A DNA stretch of 64,000 nucleotides. Origin: Emydura subglobosa. Taxonomy: Eukaryota; Chordata; Testudines; Chelidae. The notes beneath the pieces were generated by a model. That model made no database searches and was not told the origin of the DNA. It saw only the letters and a list, made by a program, of their open reading frames with translations. Made by a program: the position numbers and the translations under genes. Shown here one piece after another: positions 23,597-34,589 of this stretch. How positions within the stretch are numbered: position 1 is the stretch's first letter; every line of letters starts with the position of its first letter. The stretch spans positions 1,802,033-1,866,032 of the forward strand of contig ML679973.1 in the NCBI GenBank assembly GCA_007922225.1, read 5' to 3'.

Positions 23597-23699
23597 CGGC
23601 GTCCTTGCAAAGCGAAGACTTGCACCCCGCCATTGAGGGCTGCCCGCCTGCCCTCCGGGACCGGTTTGGAAAGCAAACCGCTTAGGCGAAGGGCACGAA

Positions 23700-25430
23700 C
23701 AATTCACGGCCAGTTTTAGGTTTTTTTAAGTATATCTAGAGAGGAGAGAGTGACTTAATTTGAGATTTGCCCGCGAGTTAAAAATTCAGCGGGAAATCCC
23801 GGGTGATTTGACTCCTGCCTACTTCCCATTCGGCAAAGCAAATATCCCGTGTGCTGTGAATGCCGGCGGGGCGCACGGAGCTCACAGCCGTGCTGCGGGG
23901 ATAGGCGTGGGGTGCAGACTCGTCCTTTTACCGGATGAAAACCCTCCTATGAGTTCAGTCGCCTTCGGCCCTCTGCGGCTACGTCGTCTCTTGAGCTGTG
24001 ATTCCAGCCGTTCTGACTGCGGTGATTGTTACCATTACCGGCGCAAGGAAATTCTCTGTCATTTCCAAGTGACTTTCTGTGTCTGGGGGGAACGGGTCGA
24101 GTTTTCTGTTCATCGCTGAAAAAAAAAATCAGTGCCTCCCGTACTCAGATGCACGGGACTTTGGGAAGCCGACCCGTAATTTTTGTGCGTGTACAATTTC
24201 TGCACGATTCCATACAGACCGCCTTTCTCAAATCCAGGAGGATAGTCGGGCGGAAAGTCACGGATCAAACGGTTCCAATTGTCAAAGGAAGTTTGAAAAA
24301 GGAAGGTGGGAAACATAGAAAATTCTAGAGACCTTTGCTCCCTTCCCCCAGCTCCCAAGGAATTTTTAAAATGATTAATAATAGTAATCCGAATTGCAAC
24401 AACAGCCATTTCTTTTCCCTCTGTAACCCAAAGAGACCTGGGTAACATTTTACGGTTAGGGAATTCCAGCCGGAGAAAACGCGCCCCAGCAATGAGACAA
24501 GAATAAAAGACAAGAATAAAAAAAAGAAGTGAATCCAGTTTACAAATTATTCCTCAGGAAAATGAAACAAACAAACTCCTTCCCCCATAATCTGTCCGGT
24601 CTGCGCGCTGGGCCGCTTTCAGGATTTTTTTTTTTTTGGCATTCATTTCCAGTTAATACCCTTTATTGGAGGTTACACGCCTTTTTAAAGACCGCGTAAC
24701 GTGGCCATTTCTGCATGAATTCGGAATAAAGAGGGGCACCCCGAAGCGCCGTCGTGGAGAGCGGGTAAGCACAACTGCGAGCCTCTGAGACGTCGGGAGG
24801 CAAATCGAGCCTTTTTCATAAAGCAAAGCAAATCAGGACCAGATTTTAAAATCGTTCTTAGGGTAGAAGTCAAACTATTAAAAAATCGGAGAGCGCAATT
24901 TGCACAGTCACTTCATTCAATCCGAATCTCCTGCAGTTTTCCTTTGCTGCAAAACAGATTTTGATATACATGTATACACACACACACAGAGATAATATGA
25001 CACCAAATAACGTGTCTATTTTACCAGAAACAATTACCAATCAAATGCACATTTTAAAGCTAACGTTTTAAAATTTTAATACATCTCAAACGGTGGTTTA
25101 GAAGCTAAATAAAAACGATAAAACTCGCAACTGTTTGCACCAAATTTTACAGCAAAAACCAGCGAGGATTTTGCACGCTGACAATGGATTTCTTCTTCTT
25201 CTTATTATTATTATTTATTCCTTCCCAGAAGTTCCATTCTTTCAAGCTAATTTTTGTTAAAGTTTCCCACTGTCGCTCAGGGTTTACTTGTATTTTATTA
25301 CACCGAAATGAAAGAAACACAGCTGGGTCTCGAGAATGTTAAACCCATTAGAGGTAAGTGGAGGGTAAAAGACGGCGATCATCGTTCAGGGCAATACACC
25401 GCAGCGCCTGGCTGTATGGACCGGCCTTTC
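23700..25430. other. AT-rich intron 1 segment between CpG islands
   Basis: No transposon recognised. It contains A/T-rich runs, a short (CA)n at about 24975-24987 and a (TTC)n/(TTA)n tract at 25190-25219. The lack of repeats next to the promoter fits a regulatory region, but no specific element is supported. Confidence 0.4.
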
Positions 25431-26850
25431 ATTGAACCCGGGCCTGGCTGGGACTCCTTTCGTTTTTCACCGCCACTTTGTTCTCCTAGTTATCCGGGCG
25501 AGCGGGGGTTGCTTTGAAAGGGCGATATCTGGGGGTGCGCGCCTCTCCCGGGGGTGTCTGAGCGGGGGTGCGGCTGGGTGTGTTTAGGTCGCTGGCGGGT
25601 TTCGTGGCCAGGAATCGGATCTGGCCCCGCGTCGCGTTTTCGGTCTTTGGAGGCGCCTTTTTCGTGCGGCTCTCGGAGCGCTGCGGGGAACCCGGAGCCG
25701 GGCCTCGGCACACGCCGCTTCCCCTTCCCCTCTCGGCTACAGAAAACACCCAGCCCGGGGCTTCCCGGCCAGCCCAGCCCAGCCCAGCCCTTGCCGTGTG
25801 CATGCAGCAGTAACGCGAGCTGGGCGCCCGACGCGGCCGGAGCCGCCCGGCTCTGAAAGCGGGAGACAGCGCAGCGGCCGCGGCCCGGCTGTGCGGAACC
25901 AGCCGGAGACATGCCCGCGGCTCGGAGCCACCGCGCCGCTCTGCCCGAGGTATCCGAGCCTCGGCCGGGGCTGCGGGGAACCGGGGCCGTGTGACCAGAC
26001 CGGTCCGCCCGGAGCCGGGAGCGGGGTTTGGATCCCCACGGGCCCGGGAAGGAATCCGGGCTGGGAACCGGCGCGGGGCTGAACCGGATTGCTCGGGGAA
26101 GAGGCACCCGGGGCGGCAGGGGTTGTTTGCAGCCTGTGCACACGCGTGTGTGAGTGTGTGAGTGTGAGAGAGTGTGTGTGTGTGTGTGAGTGTGTGTGAG
26201 TGAGAGACCCGGCAGCCGGGCACGTCTCCGGAGCGGAGGATGGATGCATGCCTGTGACTGAGCTCCCTGCCCCGTGCGTTTTGTCCCCCCTTCCCCCGCG
26301 TCCCGTGGCCGGCTGGGCCGAGCGGGCGAGCCGGCCCCTGCACCCGGGTGCTCCCCGCCCCGAGGCTACCCAGGACACGACGACGCAGCCCTCGGCTGCT
26401 CCGGCTCAGGCCAGCGCCGAGAATCGGGACCCGGAGCTGCCCCCGCGGCCGGGAGCTAACGGAGGCGGCAGCCCGGGGCCGCAGGAGGCGGGCGCGGAGA
26501 TCCCCGCAGGCTGGGGTGATCGGGCACAGAAAGCGGCCCGGGGTAACCGGTGGGGGCTGGCTGTGCGCCCGGGCGGGGAGCAGCTGCAGGCGGCCAGAGG
26601 GAAGAGCAACACCCGAGGCAGCCGGGGTGAGAGCCTCACAACCCCCCCCCAGCCTCCCACTATTGCTGCCCCCCCCCAGCCCTTCTCCCATACTGCGGCC
26701 CCTTCCTAGCCAAGAGTTTGCAGCGCCTCCGGGGGGGGGACCAATGTCTCCCCCGCCCCGTCCCGTGACGCTGACCTCTCCAGAGCTGCAGACTAAGCGC
26801 TGTCGGGGTCTGGCCGTGACCTGCCAGGAATGACCCCGCAGACCCGGTTA
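25430..26850. promoter_or_regulatory. Intronic CpG island, possible alternative TBX15 promoter
   Basis: A second dense CpG block lies 2.8-4.2 kb downstream of TBX15 exon 1, separated from the first island by about 1.7 kb of AT-rich intron (23.7-25.4 kb). TBX15 is known to have a shorter protein isoform lacking the exon 1 residues, so an alternative first exon is plausible; nothing in the sequence proves one. The island contains a (TG)n/(TGAG)n tract at about 26140-26206. The frame at 26200-26709 is not supported as a gene. Confidence 0.5.
26137..26206 (+). repeat. (TG)n/(TGAG)n microsatellite
   Basis: TG and TGAG units within the intronic CpG island. Confidence 0.85.
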
Positions 26851-28265
26851 CTTCTATCCCGGCCGCTTAGTGCGCGATCAGCAATGACACTGGGCACTCG
26901 GCTGCTGCCTTCCAGCGGGGGATGCCGCAACCATCCGTGCATCAGAGCTCCCCATGCCCCTCGGAAGTGGGTACAAATTCTCTGCATTTTGAAGATGGGG
27001 AAAACCAAGGTTGGGCTAAATCAGACTCTGCAATGCCCAGTCCTGGACGGGTTTTAGACGGTGAAACAATGAACACACATCCCTGGTGTCTCTTGGTTTC
27101 TAGGTGTCTGTAGCCTACACTGTGTACTGTGTCTTAACCACTGTACCGCCCAATCCTTCCTGTATAATGTATTCATCCGCATTTATAGCCGTGTCTTTCA
27201 TTAGCCCTCTTTTGCCCCCGAAGTGACAGTAGCAGATTGGGATGAGAGTTTGGTGGGCTCATCTGCTCATCAGAAGTTTGTGCCTGAATATTTGTGCGGA
27301 CATTTTCATAGTGACTGATAACCTCTGAAGTCTGGATTCCCCTTTGAAACACAGGTTTTCTCTCAGATGCCTCAGCTGTACTTTTAGAGATATACCCAGG
27401 CAGGTTGTACTGGTGTGGTACGCGCTGTTATTCTTTAGGATAGCCATATTACAAGTAGAGAATTCACCAGTGAAATGTGCACGTTTCCCTAAGCAAATGC
27501 CTGTAACACCGTGATGCTACACAGTCCTCCAGGATCTTGTTTGTGCCACATATTTTACAGAAAAAAACATATGAGAAATGTTTGAGAGTTTTACATTTTG
27601 TCAGATTGGACCATGATTTCATATCCTTCTTCTTGTCAAGACATGCAGCTTAGTTACTGTGGGGCTTTAGAAGGAGAGAAAATAATACATTTTAGAAAGA
27701 TCTAAAAAAGCTTTCTGTCCACAAGACTGTCATCATTTTATGGTGCGATGACTTGTGTCCAACCAAGATTAGAGATAAACGCTTTGCACCCTTGGCAAGG
27801 GTGGAATTCCCAGCTCTTTTCCAACGGTCTATAGCTGGTATGCCTGGATCTGAGCGTTCATGCGATATTCATCTGAAACAGGCCACTGGTCTGAATACTG
27901 CCGTCCGACACGTTAGCATCATGCAATTTCATGGGCGAAATTCCAGACTTTGAGGAAAGGAGAAAGCGAGGATGTCGAAAATAACAAGGATAACAAACAG
28001 CATCCATCTTAAAACTGTTCAGAGCTTTAGAACTGGGAAGTAATCCTGGCCAAGAGGGAATAGCGGGCAGAAAGCAGGTAAGAGAATCAAAAGGCCAGGG
28101 CAAATGTAATTCCTAGAAAAATGAGTACATGCTTCCACTTATGACCATAGAGATATAACCACCACATATCTGTTATTTTTATGTATATCCATTATACATA
28201 CATTCATATTCATGTATGTGAATGTGTGTATCATGTAAATACACAACTAGACATATATACCTGTA
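26850..28265. other. Intron 1, no recognised feature
   Basis: Unique intronic sequence, AT-richer with distance from the CpG island. At 28170-28265 it turns into an irregular TATA/CATA-rich tract. Nothing coding was recognised. Confidence 0.4.
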
Positions 28266-28274
28266 TATAGTTTC

Positions 28275-28525
28275 TAAATAAGAACATAAGAATGGCCATG
28301 CTGTGTTAGACCAATGGCCCATCTAGCCCAGTATCCTGTCTTCTGACAGTAGCCAACACCAGATGGCTCAGAGGGAATGAACAGAACAGAGCAATTATTG
28401 AGTGACCCATCCCTTGTTGTCCAGTCCCAGCATCTGGCAGTCAGATGCCTAGGAACACCCAGAGCATGGGGTTGCATCCTTGACCATCTTGGACCATTGA
28501 TGGACCTGTCCTCCACAAGATTAAG
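28275..28525 (+). mobile_element. Sauropsid LINE-like interspersed repeat
   Basis: It starts 'aagaacataagaatggccat' and continues with 'atggcccatctagcccagta' (28314-28333) and 'accatcttggaccattgatg' (28483-28502). I recognise this as a very abundant turtle and crocodile repeat, probably CR1/L3-related. It is non-coding, and its class assignment is uncertain. Confidence 0.7.
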
Positions 28526-28599
28526 CTGCAAAATATGTTTCCAGATTTGGTTGTTTAGAGTTGAGTTTTGGTTAAGACCTGTCTGATAGTGTGTGGTGA

Positions 28600-28765
28600 G
28601 GCAACTGCAGAGTGGGAAGAGGAGTTGGGAAACTTCAGTTCCATTCTTAGCTCTGCCACTTACTTGGTGTGGAACCTCATGCAGGTCAAGTTGCCGTTCT
28701 GTGCTTCAGTTTGTCCATCTGTAAAATGGGGATGAGATCTGCCACCCCTCTATGATCTGGAGATC
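28600..28765 (+). mobile_element. MIR SINE
   Basis: The diagnostic part is 'tgtgcttcagtttgtccatc' (28700-28719) followed by TGTAAAATGGGGATGAGA. The 5' portion 'ttagctctgccacttacttg' also matches MIR. Confidence 0.88.
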
Positions 28766-29277
28766 ACAATTGATGTATTAGAACTAAGCATTAGATAGAA
28801 AGCTCTGAATGTGTCTTTGAGCAGAAGTGGCTGAGACTGTGATAGACTGTATTTGATTATTTGAGGAAATAATGAAAATGAAATCTCCAGGACGTTTGTG
28901 CTCCCCCTACACTTTGGCCACAGAGTGGATGCTATTGCTGTCATAAGGTGACATAGTAGAGACAAGGAGATTCAGTTGTCTAGATGGGAACCAGGAGAAC
29001 AGTGTGGGAGCTCAGACTAGGTTTGTGTTGGTCAAGTTCATCCAACTTTGACCATTCATTCTTGAGGAAAGAGTGAGTGAACAAGAGTGGTTTGTTTCTG
29101 TAATAATCTCTATCTTATTGAATTGGTGAGCTTTTGCTGTCATGCCTGTTAAACTCTTCCTGCAGGGAGGTGAATTACTCACACTGAACTAAGATTGCAG
29201 GTAATGCAATAATATGGAAAAATTCAGGAACTTGTTTCCAAGACAGGCGAGTCTTAGAAGAGACAGAATGTCAAACA

Positions 29278-29278
<1 letters not shown>

Positions 29279-29312
<34 letters not shown>

Positions 29313-29331
29313 TGTTTCTTTCTTTCTTTCT
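29279..29331 (+). repeat. (TTTC)n microsatellite
   Basis: About thirteen units with one TTTG interruption. Confidence 0.9.
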
Positions 29332-29617
29332 ATACAAAATTATTCCATCTGCAGGAAATGGGAAAAGGTGGGAATTCAAAGGACATTCCTGTCTGTGACG
29401 AGATCTCGGGGAAAATCTGAAGAGCTTCTGTTACAGGCCCAAGTCAAGTAATTCCTTACAAACCATCCATCACTTCTCCCTCCTCCCTCTTCAGACTGAG
29501 TTCTTATATCAAATATCAGCTTAGCTAGTTTCCCTTGGGCAGAGGTGTCCTGGTCTATCTATATCTGTCTTTACAGAAAACTGATGTTTTTTTCAGATGG
29601 AAAAGCACAGAGAAAGA

Positions 29618-29712
29618 TGGAGAGACCCTGCTTACGTGCAGGGGATGTATTAGAAGACCTCTTGAGGTTTCTTCCAGCCCTAAATTTCTATGATTCTATA
29701 ATTCTAAATCTG
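29618..29712 (+). mobile_element. CR1 3' tail
   Basis: 'gacctcttgaggtttcttcc' (29656-29675) and the closing 'tctatgattctataattcta' (29687-29706) are the canonical CR1 end and its short terminal repeat. Only about the last 90 bases are present. Confidence 0.85.
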
Positions 29713-29747
29713 GTACCGCCAGAAAAGAACATTTCTGTTGCTATACC

Positions 29748-29850
29748 GCCTGATCCTGCAAACCTCTCTTCATGTGAGTAAGAATTATTCATGTAAATCA
29801 AGTATTCCTACCCAAGTCAATGGATTTCTTGCATGAAACAACGTTTGCAG
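29748..29850. repeat. Palindromic dispersed repeat (CCTGATCCTGCAAAC type)
   Basis: It begins CCTGATCCTGCAAAC, passes through a centre with CCAAGTCAATGGATT and ends in the reverse sense with GTTTGCAG. It fits a family of short inverted repeats with a GACTTCAATGG-like centre also seen elsewhere in this intron. Confidence 0.6.
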
Positions 29851-29935
29851 TCTTTGGCTCTCAAGGACCAGCATGTTTTTTAAATCTCTCTCGGTCTCAC
29901 TCTGAGCCATAGTCTATTATTATGTTATAAAATGT

Positions 29936-30141
29936 GCTGGTGTAACTAAACCCATTCAAATCAATCTGATTACACTGGGGCAAACCCCTAATGTGTATAT
30001 ATACTGAAATTGGTTTAAATAGCAATTCAACCCATTTATGCTTTAAGCTAAATCAGTTTAAGTGCAGCATAAACCAGTTAAAGTGCATCTATAGTAAGAG
30101 TTTACACTGGTGTAACTGGATCCATTTTTTAGTTACACGGG
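29936..30141. mobile_element. MITE with GGTGTAACT termini
   Basis: Left end GGTGTAACTAAACCCATTC (from 29939) and right end ATGG…TTAGTTACAC read on the opposite strand are inverted repeats. The interior is a further imperfect palindrome (TCAGTTTAAGTGCAG and CAGTTAAAGTGCATC motifs). This is a non-autonomous DNA-transposon-like element without coding sequence. Confidence 0.6.
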
Positions 30142-30420
30142 TGGGAATTTTCTACTATAAAAAGGGTTCCAGGATGATCATAGGTTGCCAGAAGGGACTA
30201 GGTCTGCCAATGCCTAGTGATAGAATTTTATTAGTTTGTGACAAACAAACAACCTGTGTAAACACTTTTAATGATAGTGTATAGTTTGCAGCTGGGGAGA
30301 GGGAAGCATTTAATATTACATAGGAGAAGCACAGGTAAAATAATGAGAATTTATTAGTTAGGGTACACGGTGTTCCCAGCTTTCATTTAAACTTTTTGGC
30401 TGAGCCCACATTAGCCTTTC

Positions 30421-30484
30421 AAACAAACAAACAAACAAACAAACAAACAAACAAACAAACAAACAAACACAAACAAACAAAAAC
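30421..30484 (+). repeat. (AAAC)n microsatellite
   Basis: About fifteen AAAC units with one AC slip near the 3' end. Confidence 0.95.
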
Positions 30485-30602
30485 TTCCACCTTTGCTAAA
30501 AATGGGATAACTCCACCGGCAGCAGCAACAAAGGGAATCGTAGTGTAAACAGGACTCCAGGCAGCTGTTGGCTTTTAAAGCACCTTGTCATCTAACCCTG
30601 CG

Positions 30603-30760
30603 TAGACCTGGTCTACACAACACAATGTTAGCATTCTCCAGTACCATATCTACGCTAGGGTTTTCACAACTGCCACCACTCGTAGTGATGCACTGCACAT
30701 TGTTAGCAACACTGGGGACATTTTTCAGAAAAAAAATGCCAGTGTAGATAAGGCCCTTTG
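30603..30760. mobile_element. MITE with GTCTACAC / GTGTAGAT ends
   Basis: The left end AGACCTGGTCTACAC and the right end GTGTAGATAAGGCC are imperfect inverted repeats. An AGGTCTACAC-type terminus is typical of abundant turtle MITEs. It directly abuts the MIR 3' half that follows. Confidence 0.6.
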
Positions 30761-30860
30761 AGCCTCAGTTTCACCATCTGTAAAATACAGATAATAATAT
30801 TAACCTAACTGAGTAGTGGAGCACTTTAAGATCCTTGGATAGAAAATGCTTTACAACTGA
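30757..30860 (+). mobile_element. MIR SINE 3' half
   Basis: 'tgagcctcagtttcaccatc' (30759-30778), then TGTAAAATACAGATAATAATA, then the MIR 3' part with 'aaatgctttacaactgattt'. A (CTT)n tract follows at 30865-30884. Confidence 0.8.
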
Positions 30861-30889
30861 TTTACTTCTTCTTCTTCTTCTTCTGGTAA

Positions 30890-32880
30890 TGTTTGTAAGG
30901 CACTTTGGTGAAAGTGGCTAGAGAAATATAAAGTGTTAGTATTATAAAATTAAAATGAAATCTGGTTGGAAGCCAGTAAATAAAACTGCAACATGATCAG
31001 GAAATCTAGGTTCAGTTAAAGCTCTATCAGCAGCTTCTGTACCAAATACAATATTTTAATTGAGTAGACTGGAATACTAGAAAATGAGGAGTTACAAAAT
31101 CAGTCGGAGAAGTGACAAAAGGATGAGATAGATTAATATCTCTGTGTGCAACTTGCTAAGTAGTGTTATTGATCTGACAATATTGTGAAGATGGTTGACA
31201 GATGCAAAATACTTGTCCAAAGAGTGTTCCAGACACAATGTAAGATCAAGAATTTTTATATTGGTAAATTGAAATTATGAGCATAATGTAGGCCAGCGGG
31301 AGGGCAAACCCAGCAAATACTTCAGGCCAGCCACTGACTGTTGGTTCTTTCTAGGATTTATTTTCATGTTGACATCTAATTCATCTCTATTCCCACTCTA
31401 TGCTGACAAGGACCCTGATTCCATCACAAGCACCTAGGAAACGCCTACGCATTGTCAAATGGACATCGCCAGTGACATCCACACCAGGCAGGAAGCTGCG
31501 GGGTATAGTTTGGAAAGAAGTTATTGCCAACCAGCCTTAAAAGAACTGATTTACAGTTTCTGAAGAGTAGCTTACAAACGGGTTAGGAACTGACACAAGT
31601 TATATTAATAATCAACCCATTTCTGTGGCTGTGGTCTCAATACTGAGGCCTTGGTGCTCAGTAAATTAGTGAATTAGCACCTCACCTTACCTCTAGAGAG
31701 CTGCGTTCAACTCTAGATTAGACAAGTGACCATACATTTGGTGGTCTGTCATCAAAAACTCTAATAAACATCTGCACACCCGGCAAAACCTCCACATAAT
31801 TTATACAACTGAGCTGCTGAAGTCAAGACGTCCCAGGACTGAAATTGGGATGCTGCAGATCAGGACTGAGGGGACTTGGCAGAGCGATTTGTGGAAGCTT
31901 GCACAGAAATTTGCACACACTAGATCTGTCTCAAGGCCATGCTGTTAAACCTTTGCACTTTTATGATTTTCAATTAATCAACACATTATTTTAAGAAATA
32001 AATATTTATCTCACAAGTGCAGTATTACAAGTGCCATGGGCAGGGAAGAATTATGGTTCAAGAAACCAGGGTAACATTTTTAAACCCGTTAGTGGTCTTT
32101 CAAGCTTAAATGTCACAATTAACAATTCTTATAATACACTATTATCAGACTGTGGAATCGATCTGGCCTGCTACACACCAACCTTACGCTCATGATCCAG
32201 AGATGTCAGAGTGGCTCTGGTCTCTTTGCTCAGTCTAGCACCACCACTGTGGACTTCATGTTGGGGAGTGTATTTACTTTGTGCCACTCTCCAGAGACAT
32301 AGATAGCAGTGTACAAGTAGGGCTCAGGAAGGGAGGTGCTCTCCATCTCCTCATCCCAGTTGATTCCTTCAGGAGAATTAGATTGAAGGTGATTTTCTCA
32401 GTTACTATGAACCAGCTTGGCGGTCTTGAGGAGCCTCAATCCCACTTTGATGTTTTTCGTTTAACGATCCAGGTGTTCTGGCTTCTTATTATTAAGACCT
32501 TTACAAATCATGTACTGTGTAACTTGGCTCCCAGATCTTTCCAGCGCTGTTCTGCTATCCCTACATCTTAGTCTGTCCTTCTGAAATCATTGGGATGTGC
32601 GTTACATTTCACCTGGTTTTATTTTGCCATTAGCACTCCTGTACATCTGGGTGATAAAAGTACAGGAAATAAAATGAATAGGATCTGCTTGTGTGCTCCC
32701 AGTAGGCAGTAGCTACACTCCCACTGGTTTCCATGGGAGCAAGATCCGGCCCAGACATTATACTGAACGCTTCCTAAGCTTAAATCAATCTCCATGAGAT
32801 AATTGAGAGTGCTGATCATAAACCTTTAGGCAACATGTCCTCTGGCAAATGTCGCAATTGCCCCTGAAATGATTCTTTTG
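30890..32880. other. Intron 1, no firm feature
   Basis: About 2 kb of AT-rich intronic sequence. No exon with family resemblance was found. The frame at 32281-32571 has no recognisable domain and is considered chance. Confidence 0.4.
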
Positions 32881-32886
32881 TGTGCT

Positions 32887-33045
32887 TCTCAGACTGGCAC
32901 AGGATTGTGATGCTCTGGTCTAATTCCGACTGTTGGGTTTAGCGTACAGGTGCTGGGTGGTTGCTGGTGACCTGTGATAGACAGGCGGTCAGACCGGATG
33001 ACCTGGTGGTCTCTTCTGGCCTTAAACTCTCTGACTATGACATAG
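32887..33045 (+). mobile_element. CR1/L2-type LINE 3' tail
   Basis: 'gacctgtgatagacaggcgg' (32969-32988), 'tctcttctggccttaaactc' (33011-33030) and the end 'tctgactatgacatagaaca' correspond to the common reptile LINE tail. Non-coding remnant. Confidence 0.8.
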
Positions 33046-33635
33046 AACATTTAAAAAAGGAAATGAAATAACAAAGTGCCTATCCTTTATCCTGTTGTGG
33101 ACGATGCTAAACCTAAAGCTGTGCTGAAGCCTGGTTTACCTACTAGCTACTGTATTAGGGCCAGATCCTGTTCGGTGCTGAGGACCCACCACTCCCAGGG
33201 GCTTGATGGTGCTGATCTTTTAGAGCTGAGCCTTTATGGCCTAATTTTCAGAGGGGCCAATCACCCAAAACTCCCACTGAAATCGTGACCTCTTACTTAG
33301 GTAATCACCTGGGGTCCTAGCTACTCCAGTCAGACCTTCCCTGCCAGGCAGTGCCCTCCCCATCTGTGGAGTCATCAGGTATTCCTGATTTATGCCCTGG
33401 CATCTCTCTCTGGTGTGCTGAGGTGCCTGACCAATCAGAGAGAAAGCTAGAGCAATACAATTATTGGAAGGACGACGTTAGTGGCTGAGGGTTGACTCCA
33501 CCGAGGGGCTTTAGTGCCTCACTGCCACTTTATGCACCTAAGATGCACTTTATGTCACTCAGCTCCTCAACTCCCCTCTCAGTTGCTGCCGAACCCTGTC
33601 TAATGCTGTAGGCCACTAATTTCCCATGGCGCCGA

Positions 33636-34086
33636 AGGCTACGTCTACACTCCACACCACTTTGTACAGCATGCGTGCGGTTACAGGCCACCCTGAAAAG
33701 CACACCGTGTCCACACTGCTGTGTGGAGCTACATGGGGCAGTGAAAAGTTCTGGCAGGAGGGAGCCTTTCTCCACTGTCTCGCCCTGCCAGAGCCTTTCC
33801 CTCAGGCCAGACTCTTTCTCTGCAGCGGGGAAAAGCTCCAGCAGCAGGGAGGCAACAGGACACGACACTGCTAAGAGTAGTAGTGTAGACAGGAAGGCAT
33901 GGCTTGGGCTGGTAGAGAGCTGTGTAAGGCATGTACTCGAGTTCATACTCACAGCCTTCAGGCATGTCTGCACTCCGCTTGCCTCACCGTCTACCCTGCT
34001 ACTTCAACCCGTGCCGGGGGGCTGCCTGTCGCCCGAGGACATATGCTGCATGTCAACGACAGGAGCGTGCAGTGTAGATGTAGCCT
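33636..34086. mobile_element. MITE with 16-bp terminal inverted repeats
   Basis: The ends AGGCTACGTCTACACT (33636-33651) and AGTGTAGATGTAGCCT (34071-34086) are inverted copies matching at 15 of 16 bases. The interior contains a further GTGTAGACAGG…CATGTCTGCACT pair near 33880-33975, suggesting a composite or nested element. No transposase remains, and the frames inside it are not genes. A target-site duplication is not clear. Confidence 0.75.
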
Positions 34087-34324
34087 CAGTTTCCATTGGC
34101 GGGCAGGTGCACCGCTGACTTCAGTTCTGCTGCCGCTGAGCTGGTTGGTGCCCTCGCTCACACCTAAGCCCCGGTGGGGTTCTCAGACCAGGTATTCCCT
34201 CCTACCTAATTCCCCTGTGGGGCCCCACCTGGTAGGCCTATTCAAAGCCTGCCTACCCCACCCAACAGACGGTCAGGACTGACTGGGCTGGGAATATTGG
34301 GACTTGTGCCTGTATGTACACATA

Positions 34325-34570
34325 CATGGTCTACAGAATACCCAATAGTCCAGAGCCAGGGCACTCCCCTTGGGTGTGGGAGAGCTGGGTTCAAGACTAC
34401 TCCAAAAATTATGTCTACACAGTGGAACAGCTTCAATGAGCGTGATTGAGAGAGAGACCAGAAAGAGCCACCCAAGGGCACCCAATATCTTAGGAGTCAG
34501 GTACCTGTGCTGGGATATGAGAAATCCCAGTTCAAGGCCCGTCAGCCCAGAGTTTGGTGCCTAACTCCCT
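34325..34570 (+). mobile_element. tRNA-headed SINE-like repeat (tentative)
   Basis: 'gccagggcactccccttggg' (34357-34376) and GGGTTCAAGAC (34389-34399) resemble the A and B boxes of a tRNA-derived SINE head. The rest ('gagagagagaccagaaagag') repeats the body of an abundant reptile repeat. Identity is from memory and is not firm. Confidence 0.4.
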
Positions 34571-34589
34571 TTGGCCACACCCCTCTCCT

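Larger units (their letters stand above)
21640..23700. promoter_or_regulatory. CpG island spanning TBX15 promoter, exon 1 and start of intron 1
   Basis: CpG dinucleotides and GC content rise sharply at about 21640 and fall after about 23700, where AT-rich intron begins. The island brackets the TBX15 start codon and donor, as expected for a developmental regulator. Long frames on both strands inside it (for example minus strand 22486-23232) are proline, arginine, glycine and alanine rich and are composition artefacts. Borders are by eye. Confidence 0.8.

Noticed and set aside
25486..26691. 401-codon open frame on the minus strand
   Set aside because: Same reason: CpG island composition, low complexity, a (CA)n-encoded Thr/His/Leu stretch, and no family resemblance.
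33636..34086. Overlapping frames on both strands of up to 147 codons
   Set aside because: They coincide with a MITE with 16-bp inverted ends, and no transposase motif is present.
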